NCBI RefSeq assembly: GCF_036017915.1
Contig: NZ_CP107929.1
Coordinates: 1,116,001 to 1,180,000 of the forward strand
Length of the DNA: 64,000 bases
Source of the DNA: Micromonospora sp. NBC_00421
GTDB lineage: Bacteria; Actinomycetota; Actinomycetes; Mycobacteriales; Micromonosporaceae
Direction of reading: 5' to 3'
Of the stretch, positions 37,983-47,134 are shown in pieces. The notes beneath the pieces were generated by a model. The model saw only the letters and a list, made by a program, of their open reading frames with translations. It searched no databases and was not told the DNA's origin. Each line of letters opens with the position of its first letter. The stretch's first letter is position 1. The translations under genes were made by a program, and so were the position numbers.

Positions 37983-38732
37983 ATGAGTTTTCCGCAGATC
38001 GTCTCGCGTGATGAGTGGATCGTGGCGCGGGAGAAGCTCCTGGAGGAGGAGAAGGCGCTGACGCGCGCCCGCGACCAGCTCAGCGCCGCCCGCCGGGCCA
38101 TGCCCGTCGTGCCGGTGGAGAAGGAGTACGTCTTCGACTCGCCCGCAGGCCGGGTGACACTGCTCGACCTGTTCCAGGGCCGCCGTCAGCTCATCGTGCG
38201 GCACTTCATGTTCGCCCCGGAGGCGGAAGAGGGCTGTGTCGGCTGCTCGATGCAGGCCGACAACGTCGGGGACCTGTCGCACATGCACGCCCGGGACTCC
38301 TCGTTCGTGATGATCGCCCGTGCCCCGCTGGAGAAGATCGAGCAGTTCAAGGCCCGGATGGGCTGGAGCCACATCCCGTGGGTCTCGTCGTACGGCAGCG
38401 ACTTCAACTACGACTTCAACGTCTCGATGGACAAGGGCGAGCTGCCGGCGGTCAGCTCGTTCATCCGCGAGGGCGAGAAGATCTTCCACGCCAGCTCGGT
38501 GTTCGACCGGGGCGGCGAGGTGTTCATCAACACCTACAACTACCTCGACGTCACCCCGCTCGGCCGGCAGGAGGAGGAGCTGGCGCACCCGTGGGACTGG
38601 TGGCGGCACCACGACCGCTACGGCTCCGACGAGGCCGCCAACCCCGGTGAGAACTGGTGGACCGGGGTGAACAAGTTCCGGGTGCAGCACGAGGGCGCGG
38701 CCGTGCAGGCGGCGGAGGCCGGGACGCAGTGA
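37983..38732 (+). CDS. DUF899 thioredoxin-fold protein
   Basis: The 249-residue protein matches the DUF899 family: IVSRDEWIVAREKLLEEEKALTRARD at the start (shown as two conserved blocks), YVFDSPAGRVTLLDLFQGRRQL, EEGCVGCSMQADN with a CxxC, and WDWWRHHDRY near the end. The fold is thioredoxin-like and the function is not established, probably redox. ATG follows GGGAGG. It is often seen near XRE- or ECF-controlled oxidoreductase genes, as here. Confidence 0.85.
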   Translation: MSFPQIVSRDEWIVAREKLLEEEKALTRARDQLSAARRAMPVVPVEKEYVFDSPAGRVTLLDLFQGRRQLIVRHFMFAPEAEEGCVGCSMQADNVGDLSHMHARDSSFVMIARAPLEKIEQFKARMGWSHIPWVSSYGSDFNYDFNVSMDKGELPAVSSFIREGEKIFHASSVFDRGGEVFINTYNYLDVTPLGRQEEELAHPWDWWRHHDRYGSDEAANPGENWWTGVNKFRVQHEGAAVQAAEAGTQ

Positions 38733-38924
38733 CGCCGGCGCGGTGGGGCGCGGCGGCGCTCCACCCGCTGGGGCGGCCGGTTCCCGGCCGGGCGGCTCAT
38801 CCCGCCCCCGGGAGCCGGCCGCCGCCGTGCGCGTGCACTGTCCGGGGTGCGTGGGCGGGCCTGTGTGCGACGGCCCGCCGGGCGCGTCGTGGGGATGACC
38901 TGCTGTGTCGCGGGTGCGGGCGGC

Positions 38925-39788
38925 TCAGGGGACGGTGACGCTGTGCCGAGGCGCCGGCACCGGGGCCGGTGCGCGTCGGGGGATGCCGCCGAGCATCCGC
39001 AACGCCGCCGCCGACGGCGACCCCGCCTCGACGGTGAACGTCACCAGCATCAGGTCGGACATCTCTTCCAGCCGCAGCGTGTGCTGGTTGACCGTCAGCG
39101 CCCCGACCACCGGGTGGGCCATGTCGTAGGTCATCGTCTCGCAGGTGCTCACCGGGTGCTCGGCCCACATCCCGGCGAACTCCGGGCTGCGCGACAGCAG
39201 CTCCTCGACCAGCCCGACGATCCGCTGGTCGCCCCGGTAGCGGCCCACTGCCATCCGCAGGTAGGCCACCACCGAGCGGGCCTTGCCCGGCCAGTCGGCG
39301 TACAGCTCGCGCATGCGGGGGTCGAGGAAGACCGAGCGGCTCATGTTGGGTGCCTCGTCGAGGTGCCAGGCGAGCAGCGCGTGGCCCAGCGGGTTCCAGG
39401 CGTGCACGTCGGTCGCGGCGCCGAGCACCATCGCCGGCACGTCGGGCATCATCGCGAGCATCTGGCGCAGGGCCGGTGGCGCGGCGTGGGCCAGGGCGGT
39501 CCGCTCGGGCGCCGCCCGGCCTGGGCGGGCGAGCACGAACAGGTGGGACCGCTCGTCGTCGTCGAGCCGCAGGGCCCGGGCGACGGCGTCGAGCACCTCG
39601 TCGGAGACGTTGTGTGCCTGGCCCTGCTCCAGCCTGGTGTAGTAGGAGACGCTCACGCCGGCGAGCTGGGCCAGCTCCTCGCGGCGTAGCCCGGAGACCC
39701 GCCGCCGCTCGCCGTAGCGGGTCAGGCCGGCGTCCTGCGGGCTGATGACGCCGCGTCGCGATCGGAGGAACTCGCCCAGCGAATTCAT
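38925..39788 (-). CDS. XRE-family regulator with MmyB-like ligand domain
   Basis: Starting at ATG 39788, the 287-residue protein has an N-terminal Cro/C1 HTH (GLRREELAQLAGVSVSYYTR) preceded by LTRYGERRRV. A MmyB-type ligand-binding domain follows (HAWNPLGHALLAWH, DWPGKARSVVAYLRM, THPV-like HPVVGALTVNQHTL). These regulators commonly control adjoining dehydrogenase and transporter genes. A 15-base sequence, CACTGTCAGTGGTAC, lies 28 bases upstream of its start and recurs before the MFS transporter gene, suggesting autoregulation and control of the pump. Confidence 0.88.
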   Translation of the reverse strand: MNSLGEFLRSRRGVISPQDAGLTRYGERRRVSGLRREELAQLAGVSVSYYTRLEQGQAHNVSDEVLDAVARALRLDDDERSHLFVLARPGRAAPERTALAHAAPPALRQMLAMMPDVPAMVLGAATDVHAWNPLGHALLAWHLDEAPNMSRSVFLDPRMRELYADWPGKARSVVAYLRMAVGRYRGDQRIVGLVEELLSRSPEFAGMWAEHPVSTCETMTYDMAHPVVGALTVNQHTLRLEEMSDLMLVTFTVEAGSPSAAALRMLGGIPRRAPAPVPAPRHSVTVP

Positions 39789-39814
39789 GCGAACCAGTAT
39801 GACCGACGAGCATG

Positions 39815-39830
39815 ACACTGTCAGTGGTAC
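39815..39830. promoter_or_regulatory. operator candidate upstream of the XRE regulator
   Basis: ACACTGTCAGTGGTAC contains the imperfect palindrome CACTGtCAGTG. Fifteen of its bases are identical to 43549-43563. It sits just upstream of the regulator start codon. Confidence 0.6.
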
Positions 39831-39915
39831 CCACGGTGGAAGTACCAACGGTTTCCGGCCGGGCGGAGCGGGGTGCCGTGCCCGGCCGGACCCGATCAGT
39901 GTCCTGAACGGACGT

Positions 39916-40800
39916 TCAGGCCGTCTCGGCCAGGAAACGCAGGATGTGGGCGTTGGTGATCTCCGGCTGCTCGGTGAGCGGAACGTGTCGCGAGTCGGGG
40001 ACCAGCGCGCCGGCCGAACCCTTCGGCAGGGCCTCGACGATCCGGGCGAGCCTCTCCTCGTCCATCGCGAACGAGACGTCCTGCGCACCGAAGATGTTCA
40101 GCGTCGGCTGGGTCGGCAGGGCACCCCACAGCGCGCCCTGCTCGGCCGCCCACTCCGGGCTGCCGAAGGTCGCCGCCGGGAAGTTGGTCCGGTACATGCC
40201 CAGGGCGGCGCGCAGGTTCTCCGGGTTGCCGAGGGCGGCCCGGATGTCGGCCAGGTCCTGCGTGACGTCGTAGCCGTCGCGCGAGTACTTGTGCAGCATG
40301 AATTCGAGGAAGGCCAGGTCGTTGGCGGCGACCAGTTCGTCGGCGGCAGCCATCTGGAAGAACCAGAAGTGGACCTGGACGTCGATGCCCCTGGGGTCGA
40401 GCACGAACTCGCCGAAGAACTGGAACGGTGGCACGTCGCAGGCGACCAGCCGCGACCAGCGTTGCGGCGCCTGCACGGCCGCACACCACGAGACGGCGGC
40501 GCCGAAGTCGTGGCCGATCAGCACCGCCCGCTCGTCGCCGCCGAGGACCTCGTGCAGGGCGTTGACGTCGGCCATCAGGTCGCGGATGTGCTCGCGGCCC
40601 GGCGGCGGGACCGAGCTGGGGGCGAAGCCCCGGGTGAACGGCGCCACGACCCGGTAGCCGGCGTCGGCCAGCGCCGGCATCAGGTGCCGGTACGTGTTGG
40701 GGGTGAACGGGAAGCCGTGCACGAGCAGGGCCAGGGGGCCCTCGCCCAGCTCACGGTATGCGATGTCGATGCCGTTGACGGTGACCTGTGACTGACGCAT
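39916..40800 (-). CDS. alpha/beta hydrolase, epoxide-hydrolase-like
   Basis: ATG 40800 follows GAGGAGG, giving 294 residues. The oxyanion HGFP motif (LVHGFPFTPNTYRHLMP) and the nucleophile elbow IGHDFGAAVSW (nucleophile Asp, as in epoxide hydrolases and haloalkane dehalogenases) are clear. The catalytic His is in DSRHVPLTEQPE. It would open an epoxide or release halide through an Asp ester; the substrate is unknown. It is convergent with nothing and divergent from the DGPF-protein gene. Its 3' end is 86 bases from the XRE operator. Confidence 0.85.
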   Translation of the reverse strand: MRQSQVTVNGIDIAYRELGEGPLALLVHGFPFTPNTYRHLMPALADAGYRVVAPFTRGFAPSSVPPPGREHIRDLMADVNALHEVLGGDERAVLIGHDFGAAVSWCAAVQAPQRWSRLVACDVPPFQFFGEFVLDPRGIDVQVHFWFFQMAAADELVAANDLAFLEFMLHKYSRDGYDVTQDLADIRAALGNPENLRAALGMYRTNFPAATFGSPEWAAEQGALWGALPTQPTLNIFGAQDVSFAMDEERLARIVEALPKGSAGALVPDSRHVPLTEQPEITNAHILRFLAETA

Positions 40801-40908
40801 GGGATGCCTCCTCGGCGGGCACGGATTGCCCCAAGACTGGCCGAGCCGAGCACCGCCCGCTTCTTCCTGCGTGCTGCCTCGTTGTAATGCGCGGACCTGG
40901 GAGGGGCC

Positions 40909-41247
40909 GTGGAGTACGCACTGGTGATCTTTCACGACGAGGCCGGCGAGCTGAGCCCGGCGGAGCTCGACGAACACCCCCGGCACCGCGCCTGGCTCGA
41001 CGAGGTGCAGCGACGGGGGGCGTTCGCCGGCGGGCAGCGCCTGCGCCCCGGCCGGGTCGGCCGCACGGTGCGGGCCCGGTCCGGAGCCGTGCTGGTCTCC
41101 GACGGCCCGTTCATCGAGGCCCGGGAGCAGGTGGGTGGGTTCGTCCTGCTGCGCTGCGCCGACCTCGACGAGGCGACGGAGCTGGCCGCCCTGCACCCGT
41201 TCGCCGAGCTGGGCACCATCGAGGTGAGGCCGGTCTGGACCCGCTGA
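40909..41247 (+). CDS. YCII-related DGPF protein
   Basis: The 112-residue protein begins MEYALVIFHDE and contains the name-giving DGPF (VSDGPFIEAREQVGGF), plus FAELGTIEVRPVW at the end. GTG 40909 follows GGGAGGGG. Proteins of this type are encoded beside ECF42-group sigma factors across actinobacteria, and are themselves targets of that sigma factor. The biochemical role is not established. Its 3' end overlaps the start of the sigma gene in another frame. Confidence 0.88.
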   Translation: MEYALVIFHDEAGELSPAELDEHPRHRAWLDEVQRRGAFAGGQRLRPGRVGRTVRARSGAVLVSDGPFIEAREQVGGFVLLRCADLDEATELAALHPFAELGTIEVRPVWTR

Positions 41248-42503
41248 CGTTCGCGGTCGACGCCGCCGTTGCCGGGGCGTTCCGCCGGGAATACGGCCAG
41301 CTCGTCGGCGGGTTGGTCGGCCTCACCGGCGACCGGGGCCTGGCCGAGGACTGCGTGCAGGACGCCTTCGCCATCGCGCTGCGACGCTGGCGCGACGAGG
41401 GTGTGCCGCGCCGGCCCGGGGCCTGGCTGACCACCGTGGCGCGCAACCGGGCCGTCGACCGGTTGCGCCACGAGAACATGGCCGCCGCCCGGCTGCGCGA
41501 GGCCGCGGCCACCCTCCCGGCGTACGACGAGACCCCGCCGGTGCCGCCGGTGATCCGGGACGTCCAGTTGCGGCTGATCTTCACCTGCTGCCATCCCACG
41601 TTGTCGCTGCCGTCGCAGGTCGCGCTGACCCTGCGTACCGTCCTGGGGCTCGGCCCGGCGGAGATCGCCCGCGTCCTGCTGGTCGCGCCGGGAACCCTCG
41701 CCCAGCGCCTGGTGCGGGCCCGGCGCGGCGTCCGCGACGCGGGCCTGTGCGGTGAACTGCCGCCGGCCGGCGAGCTGCCCCGCCGGGCCACGGCCGTACG
41801 GGCGGTGCTGTACCTGCTGTTCACCGAGGGGTACGCCGCCACGGCCGGCGGGGACCTGCTGCGGTGCGGGCTGTGCGCGGAGGCCGTGCGGCTGGGCCGC
41901 CTGCTGGCCCGGCTGCTGCCCGACGACCCGGAGACCCTCGGGTTGCTCGCGCTGATGCTGCTGCACGACGCCCGGCGCGACGCGCGCACCGACGCCCGCG
42001 GCGGCCTGGTGCCGCTGGAGCGGCAGGACCGCCGGCGGTGGGATCAGGGTCGGATCGCCGAGGGGGTGGGCCTGCTGGACCGGGCGCTGCGTCAGGGGCG
42101 ACCGGGCCCCTACCAGGTGCAGGCGGCGATCGCCGCCTGTCATGCCACCGCCCCCGACGCGGCCCGTACCGACTGGCCCCAGATCGCCGGGCTCTACGCC
42201 GAGCTGGCCCAACTGACGCCGTCTCCCGTGGTGCGGCTCAACCGGGCGGTGGCGGTGGGGATGGCGGATGGCCCGCAGCGGGGCCTGGCGCTGCTGGAGC
42301 AGGTGGAACGCTCCGGCGAGCTGGCCGGCCACCACCTCGTCCCGGCCGTCCGCGGCGATCTGCTGCGCCGGCTGGACCGTCCTGCCGACGCGGCCGGGGC
42401 GTACCGGCGGGCGGTGGAGCTCGCCGGCAACGACGTCGAGCGTCGGTACCTGCGGGACCGGTTGGCGGAGGTCACCGGCGGTCTTCCGGATCAAGAAGGA
42501 TAA
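41235..42503 (+). CDS. ECF sigma factor, ECF42-like, with long C-terminal extension
   Basis: The frame carries sigma region 2 (FRREYGQLVGGLVGLTGD..LAEDCVQDAF), region 4 (LRTVLGLGPAEIARVLLVAPGTLAQRL) and a long TPR-like C-terminal part (about 180-420, ending LPDQEG). The length and DGPF-gene partner fit the ECF42 group, whose extension is needed for activity instead of an anti-sigma factor. No ATG or GTG lies in a sensible place; translation probably starts at CTG 41235 inside the end of the DGPF gene, so the start is uncertain. Codon and GC use match neighbours. Confidence 0.85.
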   Translation: MDPLTFAVDAAVAGAFRREYGQLVGGLVGLTGDRGLAEDCVQDAFAIALRRWRDEGVPRRPGAWLTTVARNRAVDRLRHENMAAARLREAAATLPAYDETPPVPPVIRDVQLRLIFTCCHPTLSLPSQVALTLRTVLGLGPAEIARVLLVAPGTLAQRLVRARRGVRDAGLCGELPPAGELPRRATAVRAVLYLLFTEGYAATAGGDLLRCGLCAEAVRLGRLLARLLPDDPETLGLLALMLLHDARRDARTDARGGLVPLERQDRRRWDQGRIAEGVGLLDRALRQGRPGPYQVQAAIAACHATAPDAARTDWPQIAGLYAELAQLTPSPVVRLNRAVAVGMADGPQRGLALLEQVERSGELAGHHLVPAVRGDLLRRLDRPADAAGAYRRAVELAGNDVERRYLRDRLAEVTGGLPDQEG

Positions 42504-42594
42504 ATCAGCAGGGAAATGTATATTTCCCCGAGGTTCACCCGTCGGTCTGACGAACCCGGTCCGGCATCGCCGGGCCATGACGAGGGGATCAGAC

Positions 42595-43395
42595 ATGCTG
42601 CTGGAGAAGAGGACCGCGATCGTCTACGGCGCCGCGGGCGCGCTGGGCAGCGCGGTGTCGCGCGCCTACGCCCGGGAGGGCGCGACCGTGTACCTGGCCG
42701 GTCACCACCTCGACCGGGTGGAGACGCTCGCCAAGGAGATCACCGCCGAGGGCGGCCGGGCGTACGCCCACCAGGTCGACGCGCTCGACCAGGCGGCGGT
42801 CGAGGCCCACGCGGCGCTGGTCGCCGAACGGGCCGGGCGTATCGACGTGTCGTTCAACGCCGTCGGCCTGGACCACGTGCAGGGCGTCCCGCTGCGCGAG
42901 CTGGGCCTCGACGACTTCCTGATGCCGATGAACACCTTCGTGCGCACCCAGTTCCTCACCGCGTCGGCGGCGGCGCGGCGGATGGTGGAGCAACACAGCG
43001 GGGTCATCGTCATCCTGTCGACGTCCGCCGCGCGGGCACCCATGCCCTCGGGCGGCTTCGGGGTGGCCTGCGCCGGCATCGAGTCGCTCTCCCGGGAGCT
43101 GGCCGGCGAGGTGGGCCCGTTCGGGGTGCGCGTGGTCTGCCTGCGTCCCGACGCGATCCCGGAGAGCGTGCGGCACGGCTCCTACGTCCGCGAGACGTGG
43201 CGACGCGCGGCCGAGGCGAACGGGGCGACGCTGGACGACATGCTGGCGGCCAAGCCGGGCATGCCGAACCCGCTGCTGGGTCGGGCGGTGACCCTGGCCG
43301 ACGTGGCCGGCACGGCCGTCTACCTCGCCTCCGACCTGTCCAGCGGCCTCACCGGCTCGATCACCACGGTCGGTTGTGGAGTGCTCGTCGACTGA
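42595..43395 (+). CDS. SDR-family protein lacking the usual Tyr/Lys
   Basis: ATG 42595 follows GAGGGG, giving 266 residues; ATG 42577 is an alternative. The N-terminal cofactor site is VYGAAGALGSAV (GxxxGxG), with NAVG in place of NNAG. At the active site the Ser is present (LSTSAAR), but the YxxxK position reads GFGVACAG: Phe replaces Tyr and Cys replaces Lys. The fold and C-terminus (ADVAGTAVYLASDLSSGLTG) are typical. It may bind NAD(P) without classic catalysis or use other residues. It follows the ECF gene by 92 bases. Confidence 0.82.
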   Translation: MLLEKRTAIVYGAAGALGSAVSRAYAREGATVYLAGHHLDRVETLAKEITAEGGRAYAHQVDALDQAAVEAHAALVAERAGRIDVSFNAVGLDHVQGVPLRELGLDDFLMPMNTFVRTQFLTASAAARRMVEQHSGVIVILSTSAARAPMPSGGFGVACAGIESLSRELAGEVGPFGVRVVCLRPDAIPESVRHGSYVRETWRRAAEANGATLDDMLAAKPGMPNPLLGRAVTLADVAGTAVYLASDLSSGLTGSITTVGCGVLVD

Positions 43396-43547
43396 TCGTG
43401 CGCCGGCCGCCCGACGGATTTCTCTCCCGGGCGGCCGGTGTCCCTCTCGACGCCGGGTGCGAAATTGAGCAAGCTCGAAGAGTGCCTCGACCGGGTAGCG
43501 TTGGTCGGGACCGGCAGCGGATGCCGAAGATGCCCTCAGCAAGGGTG

Positions 43548-43563
43548 CCACTGTCAGTGGTAC
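43548..43563. promoter_or_regulatory. operator candidate upstream of the MFS transporter
   Basis: CCACTGTCAGTGGTAC includes the 13-bp palindrome CCACTGtCAGTGG. It repeats the site before the XRE regulator gene (39815-39830) and lies 51 bases upstream of the MFS start. Confidence 0.6.
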
Positions 43564-43614
43564 GCATGGCAGGGGGATAGGTAGCGAGGTCGCGGCTACC
43601 TAGTGTTCGTGGTC

Positions 43615-45078
43615 ATGGCGGAGAACCAGAGCACGTCGGAGCAGCTCAGCTCCGCGCAGAAACTTGCCCTATTCGTCCTGCTCGGCGCGCAGTTCATGCT
43701 GTCTGTCGACTTCTCCATCCTCAACGTGGCGCTGCCCCGGATGGGCGAGGGCGTCGGCCTGTCGCTGGCGGACCTGCCGTGGGTGGCAAGCGCGTACGCG
43801 CTGCCCGCCGCGGGCTTCACGCTCCTGTTCGGGCGGGTCGCCGACCTGTTCGGCCGGCGGCGGCTGTTCCTGACCGGCATCGCGCTGCTCACTGTTGCCT
43901 CGCTGCTCGGCGGCTTCGCGACCAACCCGGAGATGCTGTTCAGCGCCCGCGTGCTGCAGGGCTTCGCCAACGCGATCGCCATCCCGGCCGCGATGGCGCT
44001 GCTGATCACGACCGTCTCCGACGAGCGGGCCCGCGCCCGGGTGCTCGGCCTCAACGGTGCGCTGCTCTCCGGCGGCTTCACCGTCGGCGCCCTGGTCGGC
44101 GGCAGCCTGGTCAGCGCCCTGGACTGGCGCTGGGCGTTCTGGATCAACGTGCCGGTGGCGGTCGCCATCCTGGTGCTGACCCCGCTGGTGATCAAGGAGA
44201 GCGTCCGGCCCGCCGGCGTCAAGCTCGACGTGCCCGGCGCCGTGACGGTCACCGCCGGCCTGCTCGCCCTGGTCTACGGCGTGAGCATGCAGAGTTGGAT
44301 CGCCCTCGTCGTCGGCGCGGTGCTCATCGCGGCCTTCTGGTTCGTCGAGCTGAAGGCCAAGGCGCCCCTGGTGTCGCTGACCCTGCTCAACCGACCCAAC
44401 ATCAAGTGGGGCAACTACGGCGGCATCGTCGCCTTCGTGATGGCCAGCGGCGTCAACTTCGGCCTCACCCTCTACATGCAGGACGTGCTCAAGATGGCGC
44501 CGTTCACCACCGGTCTGGTGTTCGGCGGCCCGGGTCTGGTGGCCGTCGTCGCCGGCGTCATCGCCGGCCGCATGATCGGCAGGTACGGCTACCGCAACGT
44601 GCTCGCCATCGGCCTGCTGGCGCAGGGCCTGACCACCGTCCCGCTGCTGTTGACCGGCACGTCGACGACGCCGAGCCTGGCGCTGATCGTGCCGTCGCTG
44701 TTCCTGATGTACTTCGGGCACGTCACGGCAGTCGTCGCCTACACGGTCACCGCCACCTCCGGCCTGGACGACTCGCAGCAGGGCCTGGCCACCGGCCTGG
44801 CCACCCTGGCCCAGCAGATCGCGGTCACCATCGGTATCCCGATCTTCGGGGCGCTCGTGGCCGCCCGCACGGACGTGCTGGACGGCGTCCACTTCGCCAT
44901 GCAGGTGCAGATCGTCGTGATCCTGGTTTCCGTGGCACTGATCTGGATCGGCCTGCGGGACCGGGGCGTTCCGACCGGGCCAGCCGCCGCCGAGCGGCAG
45001 GAGCCGGTGCCGACCGCCGAGGCGCAGCAGCCCGCCCCGGTGCCGGTGCCGCGCACGGTCAGCGAGAACACCGTCTAG
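43615..45078 (+). CDS. MFS drug exporter, 14-helix (DHA2) type
   Basis: From ATG 43615 (GTG 43603 is also possible) the protein has about 487 residues and 14 membrane helices. DHA2 landmarks are present: FMLSVDFSILNVALPRMGEG in helix 1, the GRVADLFGRRRLFL loop 2-3 motif and LLSGGFTVGALVGGSLV in helix 5. It should export drugs or metabolites by proton antiport. There is no clear ribosome-binding site. The XRE-type operator upstream suggests induction through the MmyB-like regulator at 38.9-39.8 kb. A long perfect hairpin follows the stop. Confidence 0.88.
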   Translation: MAENQSTSEQLSSAQKLALFVLLGAQFMLSVDFSILNVALPRMGEGVGLSLADLPWVASAYALPAAGFTLLFGRVADLFGRRRLFLTGIALLTVASLLGGFATNPEMLFSARVLQGFANAIAIPAAMALLITTVSDERARARVLGLNGALLSGGFTVGALVGGSLVSALDWRWAFWINVPVAVAILVLTPLVIKESVRPAGVKLDVPGAVTVTAGLLALVYGVSMQSWIALVVGAVLIAAFWFVELKAKAPLVSLTLLNRPNIKWGNYGGIVAFVMASGVNFGLTLYMQDVLKMAPFTTGLVFGGPGLVAVVAGVIAGRMIGRYGYRNVLAIGLLAQGLTTVPLLLTGTSTTPSLALIVPSLFLMYFGHVTAVVAYTVTATSGLDDSQQGLATGLATLAQQIAVTIGIPIFGALVAARTDVLDGVHFAMQVQIVVILVSVALIWIGLRDRGVPTGPAAAERQEPVPTAEAQQPAPVPVPRTVSENTV

Positions 45079-45101
45079 ACGCTGCCGCGTCCTGCCTGAC
45101 C

Positions 45102-45136
45102 GTGGTGTACGGAGCGCTGGGCGCTCCGTACACCAC
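45102..45136 (+). terminator. 16-bp perfect hairpin after the MFS gene
   Basis: GTGGTGTACGGAGCGC pairs with GCGCTCCGTACACCAC around a TGG loop, 24 bases after the MFS stop. No T tract follows; the stem alone is very stable. Confidence 0.7.
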
Positions 45137-45592
45137 ATGCTCGCGCCCACCGGGCGTCCGCCACCCGGCGGCGGCCCGTGGGCCTGAGGTGGAGCGCGCG
45201 GACCTGTCGGCGTCGGCGGCGGTGACTCGCCGGCACCGACAGCGCTGAGTCGAATGCGACATCACGCGCCCCGACGCGCCCCGGCAGGCTCTCCCTCCGG
45301 CCACCCGGAGGACCAGGACCCGTCAGTCACGGGCGATGACGCGCCCCGACCACGGACCACACGGGGCCCGGACCACACGGGACCCGGACCACATGCGGAC
45401 CTGGAACGCAGGGAGGCCCGGACGACCATGAGCGGCTACGCGGCCGGTGACGGTGCGGCCGGCGCGACGACGTCGGCGACTCGACTCACTGTGGGCCGGC
45501 CGGCAACGCCGACCGCTGCGCCCCCGGAGGTGGACAGCAGGACGGGCGCCCTGCGGGACTTCGCACCGCGGGACGCCCGTGCCGGGGACCGG
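45137..45592. other. intergenic region with short direct repeats
   Basis: No gene is supported between the MFS hairpin and the GMC oxidoreductase stop. Around 45350-45400 the phrase CGGACCACACGGG recurs as tandem copies with small changes (three rounds of cggaccaca). The rest is GC-rich shadow sequence. Confidence 0.5.
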
Positions 45593-47134
45593 TCAGGACT
45601 GCCTGAGCCAGTCGGCGAGCCGCTCGCCGATCATGATGGAGGTGAGGTTGGTGTTGCAGTTGACGATCGACGGCATGACGGAGGCGTCGCAGACGTACAG
45701 GCCCTCGATGCCGTGCACCCGCAGCCGCTCGTCGACCACCGCCCCCTCGTCGCCGGCCACGCCCATCCGGGCCGTGCCGACGGGGTGGTAGCCGCTGTCC
45801 AGGCTGAGCCGGACGTAGTGGCGCATCAGTTCGTCGTCGGCGACCATGTCCTCGCCGAGCACCACGAACCGCTGGCCCTGGTCGTTGATGCCCGCCGTCT
45901 GCATGAACTGCCAGCACTGGCGCACGGCGTCGACGAGGATCTGGATGTCGCGCTCGGAGTCGAGGAAGTTGAGCGCGACGTCCGGCGGCGCGGTGGGGTC
46001 GGCGGAGGTGAGGGTGAGCCGTCCCCGCGACTCGGGCCGCTGGTGCACGACCATCACCCCGAAGATCGTCTTTGCGGCGGCCAGCATCTGCAGCTCCGGG
46101 AAGAGCGTCAGGTCGAAATGGTTGATCATGTAGTACTGGAGGTCGTTGAACTCCGCCGAACCCGGCGCGGTGGTCCGCAGGATCGTCTGGAGGAACGCGT
46201 CCTGCGGGTCGAAACTGCCCTCCTGCGGCACCATGAAGGCGCCGGTGCGCGGGTGGTCGATCAGGTCGGCGCCGACCCCGGGCCGGTCCAGCAGCACGTC
46301 GATGCCGAGCCGCCGCAGGTCGCCGGCGGGCCCGATGCCCGAGCGCATGAGGATGGCGGGCGAGTTGACCGCCCCGGCGGCCAGCACCACGGTGCCGGCC
46401 TCGATCACCTCGGTGCCGCCGCCGGGCTTGGCGATCTCGACGCCGCGCGCCCGGGTGCCGGCGAACACCACCCGGTTGACGTGGACCCCGGAGCGGATCT
46501 CCAGGTTCTCCCGGCCCCGGGCCTCGCTGAGGTAACCCATCGCTGTGGAGAACCGGTTGTTGCCCTGGCGGTTGGACGGGATCGGGCCGACGCCGGTGGC
46601 CTCCGGGTGGTTGTGGTCCTCGACGTCGGGAAAACCGGCCTTGAGGCAGGCGTCGTGGAACACCTGCTGCACCGGGGCCATCTCGTCCTGGGTGAACCGG
46701 CGGATCGGGATCGGGCCGCCCTTGCCGTGGTACTGGTCGTCGAAGTCCTGGTCGTCCTCGAGCCGCTTGTAGAACGGCAGCACCTCGTCCCAGGCCCAGG
46801 CCGGGTTGCCCAGCTCGGCCCATTCGTCGAAGTTGTCCGGGGTGCCGCGCAGTGCGATGGTGGCGCCGACGGCGGACGATCCGCCGGTGACCTTCCCCCG
46901 CGGGAAGATGATCCGCCGGCGGTCGGTGATCTCGGCCTTGAAGTGCCAGTCGTGGCGGTCCATCGACATGGCGCTGCCGTCGAGCAGATCGGACGGGGTC
47001 TCGGCCACCGTCGCGAAGTCGGGGCCCGCCTCCAGCAGCAGCACCCGGCGGGCGGGATCCTCACTGAGCCGGGCGGCCAGCGCGGCTCCGGCGGAGCCGG
47101 ATCCGACCACCAGATAATCGATTCCGTGCATCAT
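45593..47134 (-). CDS. GMC-family FAD oxidoreductase (choline-dehydrogenase-like)
   Basis: The 513-residue protein starts YLVVGSGSAGAALAARLSED and VLLLEAGPDF, the ADP-binding fold of GMC enzymes. It has the GMC signature region GKVTGGSSAVGATIALRG and the active-site His and Asn in GYHPVGTARMG and NCNTNLTSIMIGERLA. It should oxidise a primary alcohol or similar group, passing electrons to O2 or an acceptor. No signal peptide is present. The TetR gene lies 195 bases upstream on the same strand, and beyond it a divergent carotenoid oxygenase. Substrate unknown; the start is ATG 47134 or 47131. Confidence 0.9.
   Translation of the reverse strand: MMHGIDYLVVGSGSAGAALAARLSEDPARRVLLLEAGPDFATVAETPSDLLDGSAMSMDRHDWHFKAEITDRRRIIFPRGKVTGGSSAVGATIALRGTPDNFDEWAELGNPAWAWDEVLPFYKRLEDDQDFDDQYHGKGGPIPIRRFTQDEMAPVQQVFHDACLKAGFPDVEDHNHPEATGVGPIPSNRQGNNRFSTAMGYLSEARGRENLEIRSGVHVNRVVFAGTRARGVEIAKPGGGTEVIEAGTVVLAAGAVNSPAILMRSGIGPAGDLRRLGIDVLLDRPGVGADLIDHPRTGAFMVPQEGSFDPQDAFLQTILRTTAPGSAEFNDLQYYMINHFDLTLFPELQMLAAAKTIFGVMVVHQRPESRGRLTLTSADPTAPPDVALNFLDSERDIQILVDAVRQCWQFMQTAGINDQGQRFVVLGEDMVADDELMRHYVRLSLDSGYHPVGTARMGVAGDEGAVVDERLRVHGIEGLYVCDASVMPSIVNCNTNLTSIMIGERLADWLRQS

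Noticed and set aside
45350-45400. Possible CRISPR-like or att repeats (CGGACCACACGGG)
   Set aside because: Only about three short imperfect copies in direct contact, without spacers or flanking integrase.
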